Assembly: GCA_022508735.1 (NCBI GenBank)
Contig: JAFLUQ010000120.1
Coordinates: forward strand, 1-7,023
Length of the DNA: 7,023 nucleotides
Reading direction: 5' to 3'
From: Oscillospiraceae bacterium
GTDB lineage: Bacteria; Bacillota; Clostridia; UMGS1883
Shown here: piece after piece, positions 1 through 6,932 of the stretch
How positions within the stretch are numbered: position 1 is the first letter of the stretch
Layout: the number at the start of each line of letters is the position of its first letter
Translations under genes and position numbers: made by a program
The notes under the pieces: model-generated
The model's input: the letters and a program-made list of their open reading frames with translations, nothing else
Database searches by the model: none
What the model was told of the DNA's origin: nothing

Positions 1-10
1 TTCATAAAAT

Positions 11-76
11 CCGTAAACGCATAACTGCATTAAGCAGGGATTTCAGCCCCTAAGCAGTCTGCGCGATTTTTTACGG
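11..76 (-). terminator. Imperfect hairpin after the LamG gene, possible weak terminator
   Basis: A nested inverted repeat starts 4 bases beyond the stop codon of the LamG gene. CCGTAAA (11-17) pairs with TTTACGG (70-76), CGCA (18-21) with TGCG (60-63), CTGC (25-28) with GCAG (54-57), TTA (30-32) with TAA (51-53) and GGG (37-39) with CCC (47-49), with bulges between. Read on the minus strand, the stem is followed by ATTTTAT, a short T-rich run. This suits a transcript-end structure, but the bulges and short T-run make it a weaker candidate than the terminator at 1437-1478. It could instead be a 3'-end stabilising structure. The pairing is seen; the role is inferred. Confidence 0.4.
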
Positions 77-80
77 CCCA

Positions 81-1313
81 TTAGTGTAATATATTCAGAA
101 TGTCTACGGGCGAGCCGTCCTCAAGAACCGATACCTCCACATTGGAGCCGAGGCCCGCGCTGAGGGAGAGCCGCCCGTTCTTCTCGCCGGGGGCGAGCTT
201 AAGTCTCTTCACCGTGGCGGAAATGAGGTCGTCGTTTTCATCGTAATTTGTGATGATAAGGCTGACGTAGTGTACTTCGGTTGTTGAAGTATTTTCGGCG
301 GTCAGCGCTGCCTCAAGAGTGCCGCTGTAGGACGAGCTGCTGATCTCTAAGGTGCATATCGTATTGGAGCCGGTGACGGTCCTGCCATAGGGCTTATTTA
401 CGAAATCAGGGGCACCGGCCGTTGTGAGCATATTTGCACTGCCCGCTTTGGTGCCGGGGCGGGTATTGCGGTAGAGGCTCAGTATCTCATCGGCGGAAAG
501 CGTTCGGTTATAGAGCCGTATTTCGTCCATTTTGCCGGTGAAGTCGGGATTGGTGCCCACGTCAAAGGCGTCTTCAGACCAGCGGTTGCGGCCGATATAG
601 AGTCCGTTTGCGTCGCCGCGGAGGTCGCCGAGATCTCTGAGGCTGCGGGTGAAGGCCGTGTAGAGCGCCGAGAACGACTTGTTTTCCACACCGTTTATGT
701 ATATGTGCGGCACATAAAAGCCTTCCTCCCTGCCATAGGTCACGGTGAGCATCGCCCAGCCGTTGTTGAAGGGCTTGTCACTGAGATAGGCCTCAACATA
801 GCTCTTGGGGTCGTTGCGGTTATATACGTCGGCTATACGGCGATCCTGAAAACGCATACGGCCGGAGGAGGGGTAGTACTCAAGGTGAATGGAATTATAG
901 GCGTTGGTACGTGTGCCGTTGGGGACCGTATCGGTATAGCTGCGGTTACCGAAGTCAAAGAATCGCACACCGTCTGTGCTGCCTGTGGCGTCGATCCATG
1001 CTGAGTAGGTGAACTCAGTTATCCCGGCGTTCATGCCGTCCGGCAGGAGTAAAGTTGAGCCCATGTCCATGTAGCTCGGACCGGAGAACACCGCTGCGCC
1101 GTTCTGCACGGTAAGACTGCCATATTGATTAAGCACAGTGGCATTGTTGCCATTGCCGCTTCTGTCGGCTATAGTCGTAGGAGAGACCGCGTCGGTTTCA
1201 AAGTCATAGTATAGCACAAGTCCGTTGTCATAGCTTTCAGCCAAAGCGGGCAGGGAGGATATGCAAAGTGCTGCTGCCACTGCTGTGGCAAGGATTTTTC
1301 TCAGTTTACTCAT
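81..1313 (-). CDS. Secreted LamG/concanavalin A-like lectin-domain protein, no catalytic domain seen
   Basis: A 410-residue exported protein. The start at 1313 is chosen because AAGGAG (1322-1327) lies 8 bases upstream. It also puts a classic signal peptide at the N-terminus: SKLRK, then a hydrophobic stretch, then LPALA, with likely cleavage after residue 25. An in-frame ATG at 1391 would overlap the promoter and bury the signal peptide. Residues about 31-283 form a LamG/ConA-like beta-sandwich. It opens with LVLYYDFE and DRSGNGNNATV and ends with GKMDEIRLYNRTLSADEI, the usual LamG_3 signatures. Residues about 315-410 form a separate beta-rich C-terminal module with an ITNYDENDDLIS stretch, possibly related to the end of the neighbouring large enzyme. 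No glycosidase motif, LPXTG anchor, SLH domain or dockerin is visible. The likely role is carbohydrate binding outside the cell; the ligand is unknown. It could also be an orphan hydrolase of an unrecognised type, which I consider less likely. Confidence 0.88.
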   Translation of the reverse strand: MSKLRKILATAVAAALCISSLPALAESYDNGLVLYYDFETDAVSPTTIADRSGNGNNATVLNQYGSLTVQNGAAVFSGPSYMDMGSTLLLPDGMNAGITEFTYSAWIDATGSTDGVRFFDFGNRSYTDTVPNGTRTNAYNSIHLEYYPSSGRMRFQDRRIADVYNRNDPKSYVEAYLSDKPFNNGWAMLTVTYGREEGFYVPHIYINGVENKSFSALYTAFTRSLRDLGDLRGDANGLYIGRNRWSEDAFDVGTNPDFTGKMDEIRLYNRTLSADEILSLYRNTRPGTKAGSANMLTTAGAPDFVNKPYGRTVTGSNTICTLEISSSSYSGTLEAALTAENTSTTEVHYVSLIITNYDENDDLISATVKRLKLAPGEKNGRLSLSAGLGSNVEVSVLEDGSPVDILNILH

Positions 1314-1321
1314 AGAAAACA

Positions 1322-1327
1322 CTCCTT
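1322..1327 (-). promoter_or_regulatory. Ribosome binding site that decides the LamG gene start
   Basis: AAGGAG on the minus strand, 8 bases before the ATG at 1313. It supports the shorter reading frame, since the in-frame ATG at 1391 falls inside the -35 element and lies upstream of the predicted transcript start. Confidence 0.85.
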
Positions 1328-1362
1328 CAGATTTTAAGAAATCGGTCTCTTTCTTAATAATT

Positions 1363-1391
1363 ACTATATCACAATATTTCTCAAATTGCAA
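1363..1391 (-). promoter_or_regulatory. Sigma-70-type promoter for the LamG gene, extended -10
   Basis: On the minus strand, TTGCAA (1386-1391) is followed after exactly 17 bases by TATAGT (1363-1368). TG sits one base upstream of the -10 hexamer, making an extended -10. The -35 matches consensus at 4 of 6 positions and the -10 at 5 of 6. Transcription would start near 1356, giving an approximately 43-base leader before the ATG. A sub-consensus -35 behind an extended -10 is typical of an activator-dependent promoter, and a phased direct repeat lies just upstream. Confidence 0.7.
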
Positions 1392-1400
1392 TAGCTTTTA

Positions 1401-1429
1401 TGTGTTAACTTCGCGGCTGGGTGTGTTAA
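1401..1429 (-). promoter_or_regulatory. Direct repeat TTAACACA with 21-bp period, candidate activator site
   Basis: The minus-strand octamer TTAACACA occurs at 1422-1429 and again at 1401-1408, in the same orientation and 21 bp apart, which is two helical turns. The proximal copy ends 9 bases before the -35 element of the LamG gene. Same-orientation half-sites about 21 bp apart just upstream of a -35 are the known layout for AraC-family dimers, which often control sugar-utilisation genes. The repeat and spacing are seen; the regulator class is inferred, and no regulator gene is in the window. Confidence 0.45.
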
Positions 1430-1436
1430 TTTTAAG

Positions 1437-1478
1437 ACATAAAGTAAAAAGACCCTTGCGGGTCTTTTTACTTTATGT
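1437..1478 (-). terminator. Strong intrinsic terminator of the large enzyme gene, possibly bidirectional
   Basis: A perfect 19-bp inverted repeat (1437-1455 with 1460-1478) with a 4-base loop begins 8 bases after the TAA stop of the large gene. The core is GACCC-GCAA-GGGTC on the minus strand, so the loop is a GNRA tetraloop. A T-run (TTTTTACTTT) follows the core, and A/T pairs extend the stem on both sides. Because of the symmetry it would also stop plus-strand transcription. It separates the two genes into independent transcripts. Confidence 0.93.
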
Positions 1479-1486
1479 AGCGTTTT

Positions 1487-4400
1487 TTATTCTGTAAGCC
1501 ACAAGGCCATGACCTGAGCGGGGGAAAGCTCAACACTCTTGCATACGGGCACAAGTCCATCGGTCTTCCAAAGCATTATCTTTAAGGACTTACCCTCGGA
1601 CTCAGCCAGAGTAATAGTCGTGCTGAATATGCCGGAGGTCGAATCAATGGTTTTTGCCATTACGAGTTTATCGCCGTCATAGAGAGCGATAATACCGGTA
1701 TAGCTTGCCTTTGCGTCGTAATCGTCAAGAAGCTCCGGACGGAAGGTCACAGTTGCGTCAGCTCCGCCGAAGATATCTCCGGTCACGGTGATTATCTCTT
1801 CGGGAAGCTCAGTGTCAACTACGGTTATATAGGCCACAGCGTCAAGCTCGGTGCCTTCTACAGTGCCGTATACCTTGAAGCAGCCCTCGTTCATGAAGGA
1901 GCCAACGGTGGGATAGCGCCATGTTACGCTTCTTACTTCGTTTTTGCCGTCCGCAAGGGTTACGCTTACGGTCGCGGGAAGGTCGTACTCAACGCCCTTC
2001 TGAAGTGTGTAGCTAAGAGGCTGAACCTCGCTGACAGCCACTGTGCTTCCGGTGTGGATGCGGAGGGCCACTGCTGTGTAGGCCGGAAGCTCATAGGTAT
2101 CGCCAAGGGCGATCTCGCGCCTTTCAGTGGCCACGTTCTCAGGAGCGTCAAAGTTGTTTTTGTCGGAAAGCTCGCCGGTGATTTTATACTCGGTGGCATA
2201 GCCGGTGAGGCTTTCGCTGCCGGTTATGTTGAGTTGTACTTCACGGGCATTGCCGGAGGAGTTGACGAGCTTTACGATGATATCGCCTGTGGCCTCGTCC
2301 TTGGTAGCGTTGGTATAGATCGGACCCTCGGTGGGATCGAACTTATAGGTGTTGGTGAGCTCACCGTCTATGTAGCCGTAAACGAGCTTGCCTCTTACTG
2401 TGTCCCTGACAACGATCTTAAGCTCATACTCTCTGCCGGTCTCAAGCACCGTTTTGGCAGAGTTGCCAACAGCGCCGCTGTTGCCGCCGCCGCGGCGAAC
2501 CTCGAAGGCGGAAGCCGTGTTGGTCCAGCCGCCCACGTTCCAATGGATAAGGTTGTTTTTGTCGTTTGCCATAATGGGGATGGTGAAGCCCTCGCGTCCG
2601 TCGAGCTTGGTGGCCTTAAGGGTCACGGTGTAATTGTCGGCGGTTATGGGCTCCATATCCGCAAAGAGATAGGTTCCGTTGTCCGACGAGGTGCTGCGCT
2701 GAATTGCGCTGCCATCCTCGCTAATTGTCCAGTCGCCAACATAGCCGAAGCTGCCCTCGGTGGTGTTCTGCCAGCCGCCTATGGCGATCTCTTCGCCTGT
2801 GTCGTCGTTGACTGCGCTGAGGTCGCTGAACTGAGCTGAGGTGAGCCATGTACCAACTCCAACGATGCCGATGTAGTTGCTATCGTCGTACTTGTCGGTG
2901 ACCGTAGTCTTATAGTTGTAGTCACCGGTGTGACGGCTGTAAAGCTGCTGTACGTAATAGTCGGGTGAGCCGTAGGAGGATGCGTTATCAAACCAGATCA
3001 TGTCGGGCGTCCACTGGGTCGCGCCTTCTTTTGAGAACAGGGGAGCGTAGGAGGCCATAACAACAACGTCGGAATTTCTTTCGAGGCCTGTCATGAACGC
3101 CGCCTCAGAAAGAGCAGCCTCCCATGTGTTACCTCTCGGTTTGATAGGATTGTTATCTTTTGCATCGGACCAGTTGCGGAAGGCGTACTCGCCGGCGAAT
3201 ACCTTTGCGCCGTTACGGTCGTAAATGTCATAGCGGTCAAGGTTGTTGTAGGGCCATACGAGATCCTTGTAGTAGTGCTCGTCAACCGCGTAGGTGAAGC
3301 CCGGATTCTCGGCCACATGGCCGTTCACCCAGTTCCACGCCTTTGAGAACGCGCCGACGTTGCCGCTCCAGTCGCCCGTATCGTCTGAGGTGGGGCCGGA
3401 GGTGGAGATGAGCTTCATGTCGGGATATTTCTCATGAATAGCCTTTTCAAAGGACTCATAGCGGGTGAAGAAGTTGTTGCCGTCGTTGGCCCAGCCGTCG
3501 GCGTCAACCTTAGAGTAGTCGGAGGTATCGAACTGCTCGTTGCCTATGCCGATATACTCCATCTCAAAGCTGTCGGGATGGCCCATGAGTGCGCGGAGGT
3601 TAGCCCAGTTATTATTGAAGGTTGCGGGATCGGTGTTGTCTACCGCGCTGTAATCTATGCTCTCCCAGTCCGCGTCGGGGTCGCCGTTGGCAAACTCGAT
3701 CAGGTCGAGAGCGTCAGGAATGTAAATATTATACAGGTCTTCCTTGGAGGAGAACTCACTGGTCTGATACTGGCAGGCCAGGCCAACGTTCACAACGGGC
3801 ACTGCGGCGGCTCCGATGTCCTCGCAGAGCAGGAAGTATTCATAGAAGCCAAGACCGTAGGTCTGGCAGTAGCCGTACATACCGTTGCCGTGGTGGGTCT
3901 CGTTGTGGGTCTGCCAGCGGTTCCAGTTCTGGGTGCGCTGCTCAACGGGGCCTACGGTGTGCTTCCACTGATAGCGGTTAGCAAGGTTGAAGCCCTCGAT
4001 TATGCAGCCTCCGGGGAAGCGCAGGAAGCCGGGGTGAAGCTCTGCAAGGCGCTCGACCAGATCGGCGCGCAGGCCGTTGTCGCGGCCGTTAAAGGTCTCT
4101 TGGGGAATAAGGGAGATCATGTCGAACTCGGCCGTGCCGGGCTCGGTGAGAACCACGCGCACGCGTGCGTCATCACAGTTGCCCTCAAGCTGAATAACGG
4201 CTGACTTCTTGGTGAAATCGGCTGTTATATCATCGAACTCAGCTTCGCCGAGAACGGTGTCGCCGTCAACGACCTGCATTTTTACGGTGCCCGCATAGTC
4301 GCCGCGCACATAGAGAGAGGCGTTATAGCGCGCTCCGCTTACCGCGTACAGACCGTTTCCGAGCGGACGGTTATTATTGCCGTCGCCGGCATAGCAGTTG

Positions 4401-6772
4401 TTTTCTACGCCGTCGCCCGCCGCGGCAGCGGTAAGGGTCAGATAGGTCTTGTTGTTATTGTTCAGAGGCTTAGTCTTGCCGGAATAGTCGAGAACTGCTC
4501 CGCCGACAGCGCTCCAGCCGTAGCCGGGAATGGGGGCGGGGTTCACCTGATCGCGGCTGGCGTCATATGCCTCAAAGGAGCGGTTGTTTATCACTTCGCT
4601 GTAAAGGCCGCCGTCGCCGGAATAGTTGATGTCTTCAAAGAACAGGCCGAACATTCCGTCGGTCACCTCGGCGCCGATAGTGTCGGTGTCGATATTCACG
4701 CTGTAACGGGTGGGATCTACGGTGACAGGGCGGTAATTTGCGGCAATCTCCTCGGCGGAGAGCACGCGGTTATAAATTTCAACATCGTCAACCATCATAT
4801 TTGCAAAGCCGTCGCCGAAGTAGAAGGACTTTCCTATATATGCCTTTGTTCCCGCAAAGAGATCGGAAATGGAAAGGGTCATATCGTTCTTTTCGGCTTC
4901 GAGCTTTCCGTCTACATACAGCTTGAGAGAATGGTCGGCGTCGGAGATGGTGAAGGTGACGTTCGTCCACTTGCCGTCGGCGACAGCGCCGGTGGCGGTA
5001 GCACCCTCCTCTTGCTGCCAGGAATTCTTAGTTATGCCCACGTATGCGTCGTTGCCGCGGGCGCGCATATAAATGTAGCGCGTGTCGCTCTGGCCAACGC
5101 CGAAGGTGAAGAAGTTGCCCTTGCCGGAGTTGTTCACATACATGGAAACGGTCAGCTCATTTCTGCCGTCCAGCAGGGAATGGGGAAGTTCAAGATAGGT
5201 GTCGGTGCTGCCGTCAAGCACGAGCACACTTCCGCCGTCGCTCTTGTCGAAGGCCTTGATAACGGCGTTGCCCACAAGATGACCGTTGTTGCCGTTCCCG
5301 GTGGTGTCGGTGGCCTTGCCGTCCTCAAAGTCGTAGGCGAGTATCGGGCCGGAGCCGTCGGCATCGGGAGTGGCTGCATCAGCCTTTTCGTTATAGGCCT
5401 TGATGATGCGGTTGTACTCCTCGCTTGTGACCTTTAAAACGCCGCCGTGACGAGCCACAGGGAAGGAATAGGGCTCGCTGATTTTACTGAACTGCCCGCC
5501 GGCGAGGTCCTCGGTCACAACGGGAAGATAACCGCCGCTTCCGAATCTATCGAGCAGGAGGCAGTAGCGACCGTCCTTCAGGCGGAAGAGCTCGGGGCCT
5601 TCAACGCCCGGGAAGTCGTTGTATACGTTGGAATCAACCAGCTCATAGCCGTCAAGGAGATGATTGGAGCTTTCAAGGAACACCCGGCTCACCAGCTCGT
5701 GCTTGGTGGCGCGGTAGAATTTGCCGTCTTCCTCAGACCGGATGATAGTGGTGTCGATAACGGGGATCTCCTCGTTGGGGTCGCCGTCAGTGACGCCTGT
5801 CTGACCAAGCTTTCCCGCGATGAACATCTTAGGCTCGCTGAAGCTGTAGAAATCACGGGTGGTGGCATAGTAGACCGACTGAAGCTTATAACGGGGATTT
5901 TCAGGGTCGGTCATCTTGGAGGACCAGTAGGCCACGTATTCCTTGGTTTCCGGGTCATAGGTGACCTCGGGGGCCCAGGTACAGCCCTGCTCGGGCAGAG
6001 TGGAGGCCAGCACCATGCGCTGTTCGCCCCAGTGTATAAGGTCCTCAGATTCCCAGACCATCATATACTTGCTGCCGTTGTATTGGCAGCGGTTCCAGTC
6101 ACCGTCGCTCACGTCGAGGTCGGTGGCGATCAGGAAGAAGCGGTCGCCCTCGGCGCTGCGGATTATGTACGGGTCACGGACGGCTCTTTCTCCCATTGTA
6201 GATATGAGAATAGGATACCTGTCTTCATTGCCTCTCTTGTTTACCGTTTTATTGAGATCCTGCCAGTTAAGGCCGTCTTCGCTGGCGGCCAGGTATATCT
6301 GCTGCTCCATTTTGCCGTTGTCGGTGAAGTAGAAGAACAGATAACCCCCGTCGTCGCTGTTATCGACCTCCATGAGAGAAACCTTCTCGGAGGGGGCGGC
6401 CTTTACGGTCAGGTCGAACACCTTTTCTGCCGACCGGCCGTCAAGCGAAACCGTAGCCGTAAGGGTCACCTTAACGTCCGTCTCGCCGCGGGTCACAACG
6501 CCTGCGGGGGCGGGGAAGTAGCCCTCGTTTTCGATCTCTTTTGTTGAAACGACCGATTCATCTGAGGATGCCCAGCTTATGGCCGCTCCGTTTTCTCCCT
6601 CGGAGGGGAGGGTTATGCTGCCGCGGATATTATCCGCCCCCGGAATTACCAGTGCGTCAACTGCCTCCTGAAGCTCTGCGCTCACAGGGGCCGCATAGGT
6701 GGCTCCGGGAATGAGCATGAGCACCATGACCGCGGCGGTCAAAAGCGCCAGTGCTCTTTTCATTTTGTGCAT
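1487..6772 (-). CDS. Secreted multimodular GH43-LamG-GH51 alpha-L-arabinofuranosidase
   Basis: A 1761-residue exported enzyme. The start at 6772 has AGGAGG 8 bases upstream; the second ATG, at 6763, is too far from it. Residues 1-27 are a signal peptide. Residues 33-126 are an Ig-like module of the atrophied bacterial Ig type. Residues about 130-461 are a GH43 beta-propeller with the expected triad: base D200 (RDPYII), pKa-tuning D340 (VIDTTII) and acid E391 (VEGPELF). Residues about 475-680 are a LamG module. Residues about 691-1575 are GH51: an N-terminal FGLFFEDINY block, a CBM4/9-like insert (about 745-890), LRFPGGC, acid/base E1079 (GIGNEQ), nucleophile E1195 (FAGEYA), then a beta domain with an inserted sandwich (about 1300-1485). 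Residues about 1577-1656 resemble Big_4, and 1660-1761 form a C-terminal beta module. GH43 (inverting) and GH51 (retaining) enzymes both commonly release arabinofuranose from plant polymers. The exact substrates and GH43 subfamily cannot be told here. No LPXTG, SLH or dockerin is visible, so it may be released or held by the C-terminal module. The frame is intact, with its own promoter and terminator. Confidence 0.95.
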   Translation of the reverse strand: MHKMKRALALLTAAVMVLMLIPGATYAAPVSAELQEAVDALVIPGADNIRGSITLPSEGENGAAISWASSDESVVSTKEIENEGYFPAPAGVVTRGETDVKVTLTATVSLDGRSAEKVFDLTVKAAPSEKVSLMEVDNSDDGGYLFFYFTDNGKMEQQIYLAASEDGLNWQDLNKTVNKRGNEDRYPILISTMGERAVRDPYIIRSAEGDRFFLIATDLDVSDGDWNRCQYNGSKYMMVWESEDLIHWGEQRMVLASTLPEQGCTWAPEVTYDPETKEYVAYWSSKMTDPENPRYKLQSVYYATTRDFYSFSEPKMFIAGKLGQTGVTDGDPNEEIPVIDTTIIRSEEDGKFYRATKHELVSRVFLESSNHLLDGYELVDSNVYNDFPGVEGPELFRLKDGRYCLLLDRFGSGGYLPVVTEDLAGGQFSKISEPYSFPVARHGGVLKVTSEEYNRIIKAYNEKADAATPDADGSGPILAYDFEDGKATDTTGNGNNGHLVGNAVIKAFDKSDGGSVLVLDGSTDTYLELPHSLLDGRNELTVSMYVNNSGKGNFFTFGVGQSDTRYIYMRARGNDAYVGITKNSWQQEEGATATGAVADGKWTNVTFTISDADHSLKLYVDGKLEAEKNDMTLSISDLFAGTKAYIGKSFYFGDGFANMMVDDVEIYNRVLSAEEIAANYRPVTVDPTRYSVNIDTDTIGAEVTDGMFGLFFEDINYSGDGGLYSEVINNRSFEAYDASRDQVNPAPIPGYGWSAVGGAVLDYSGKTKPLNNNNKTYLTLTAAAAGDGVENNCYAGDGNNNRPLGNGLYAVSGARYNASLYVRGDYAGTVKMQVVDGDTVLGEAEFDDITADFTKKSAVIQLEGNCDDARVRVVLTEPGTAEFDMISLIPQETFNGRDNGLRADLVERLAELHPGFLRFPGGCIIEGFNLANRYQWKHTVGPVEQRTQNWNRWQTHNETHHGNGMYGYCQTYGLGFYEYFLLCEDIGAAAVPVVNVGLACQYQTSEFSSKEDLYNIYIPDALDLIEFANGDPDADWESIDYSAVDNTDPATFNNNWANLRALMGHPDSFEMEYIGIGNEQFDTSDYSKVDADGWANDGNNFFTRYESFEKAIHEKYPDMKLISTSGPTSDDTGDWSGNVGAFSKAWNWVNGHVAENPGFTYAVDEHYYKDLVWPYNNLDRYDIYDRNGAKVFAGEYAFRNWSDAKDNNPIKPRGNTWEAALSEAAFMTGLERNSDVVVMASYAPLFSKEGATQWTPDMIWFDNASSYGSPDYYVQQLYSRHTGDYNYKTTVTDKYDDSNYIGIVGVGTWLTSAQFSDLSAVNDDTGEEIAIGGWQNTTEGSFGYVGDWTISEDGSAIQRSTSSDNGTYLFADMEPITADNYTVTLKATKLDGREGFTIPIMANDKNNLIHWNVGGWTNTASAFEVRRGGGNSGAVGNSAKTVLETGREYELKIVVRDTVRGKLVYGYIDGELTNTYKFDPTEGPIYTNATKDEATGDIIVKLVNSSGNAREVQLNITGSESLTGYATEYKITGELSDKNNFDAPENVATERREIALGDTYELPAYTAVALRIHTGSTVAVSEVQPLSYTLQKGVEYDLPATVSVTLADGKNEVRSVTWRYPTVGSFMNEGCFKVYGTVEGTELDAVAYITVVDTELPEEIITVTGDIFGGADATVTFRPELLDDYDAKASYTGIIALYDGDKLVMAKTIDSTSGIFSTTITLAESEGKSLKIMLWKTDGLVPVCKSVELSPAQVMALWLTE

Positions 6773-6780
6773 TTTAATGT

Positions 6781-6789
6781 CCTCCTTTT
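6781..6789 (-). promoter_or_regulatory. Strong ribosome binding site of the large enzyme gene
   Basis: AAAAGGAGG on the minus strand, with AGGAGG ending 8 bases before the ATG at 6772. The spacing is optimal for this ATG and poor (17 bases) for the in-frame ATG at 6763, so it settles the start. Confidence 0.9.
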
Positions 6790-6808
6790 AGTAAATATAT
6801 ATAATAGC

Positions 6809-6837
6809 ATTATATATTAATAAAGCAAATTTGTCAA
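6809..6837 (-). promoter_or_regulatory. Full-consensus sigma-70 promoter of the large enzyme gene
   Basis: On the minus strand, TTGACA (6832-6837) is followed by a 17-base spacer and TATAAT (6809-6814), matching consensus at every hexamer position with ideal spacing. Transcription would start near 6802, leaving a leader of about 30 bases with the ribosome site. Upstream, 6838-6880 is almost pure A/T and could act as an UP element. No clear operator overlaps it, although the A/T-rich flanks could hide a catabolite-control site too diverged to see. Confidence 0.85.
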
Positions 6838-6880
6838 TAATTATAATTAATATAATAATACATAATAATTTTTATAGCCG

Positions 6881-6909
6881 TTGACGGGAGGAAAATTTTA
6901 TGGTATACT
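6881..6909 (+). promoter_or_regulatory. Divergent plus-strand promoter with extended -10
   Basis: TTGACG (6881-6886), a 17-base spacer and TATACT (6904-6909), with TG one base before the -10. Each hexamer matches consensus at 5 of 6 positions. It points away from the large enzyme gene, and its -35 lies 43 bases from that gene's -35, so the two promoters share one A/T-rich spacer. Transcription would start near 6916 and read into the hairpin region at the window edge. The target gene is outside the window. Confidence 0.65.
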
Positions 6910-6932
6910 ATTAGGAAGGATTAACAAAAGAG

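Noticed and set aside
11..76. attC-like integron recombination site
   Set aside because: The imperfect hairpin size is in range, but the conserved RYYYAAC and GTTRRRY core sites are not present and no integron integrase or cassette array is seen.
1314..1391. Upstream ATG at 1391 as the start of the LamG protein
   Set aside because: It would add 26 residues before the signal peptide, overlaps the -35 element, and has no ribosome site, whereas the ATG at 1313 has AAGGAG at 8 bases.
1650..1761. Sortase or dockerin signal suggested by LPEE (residues 1657-1660) in the large protein
   Set aside because: LPEE is not LPXTG and is not followed by a hydrophobic segment and a basic tail; it sits between two beta modules. 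No calcium-binding dockerin repeats are present.
2054..4204. Plus-strand open frames at 2054-2839 and 3434-4204
   Set aside because: Both are antisense to the GH51 region with low-complexity Val/Ala/Gly-rich translations, which is the usual shadow of biased codon use.
5447..6547. Plus-strand open frame of 366 codons inside the GH43/Ig-like region
   Set aside because: It lies wholly antisense to a clearly domain-matched gene, its translation matches no family I recognise, and no promoter or ribosome site precedes it. Long antisense frames are expected opposite GC-rich coding sequence.
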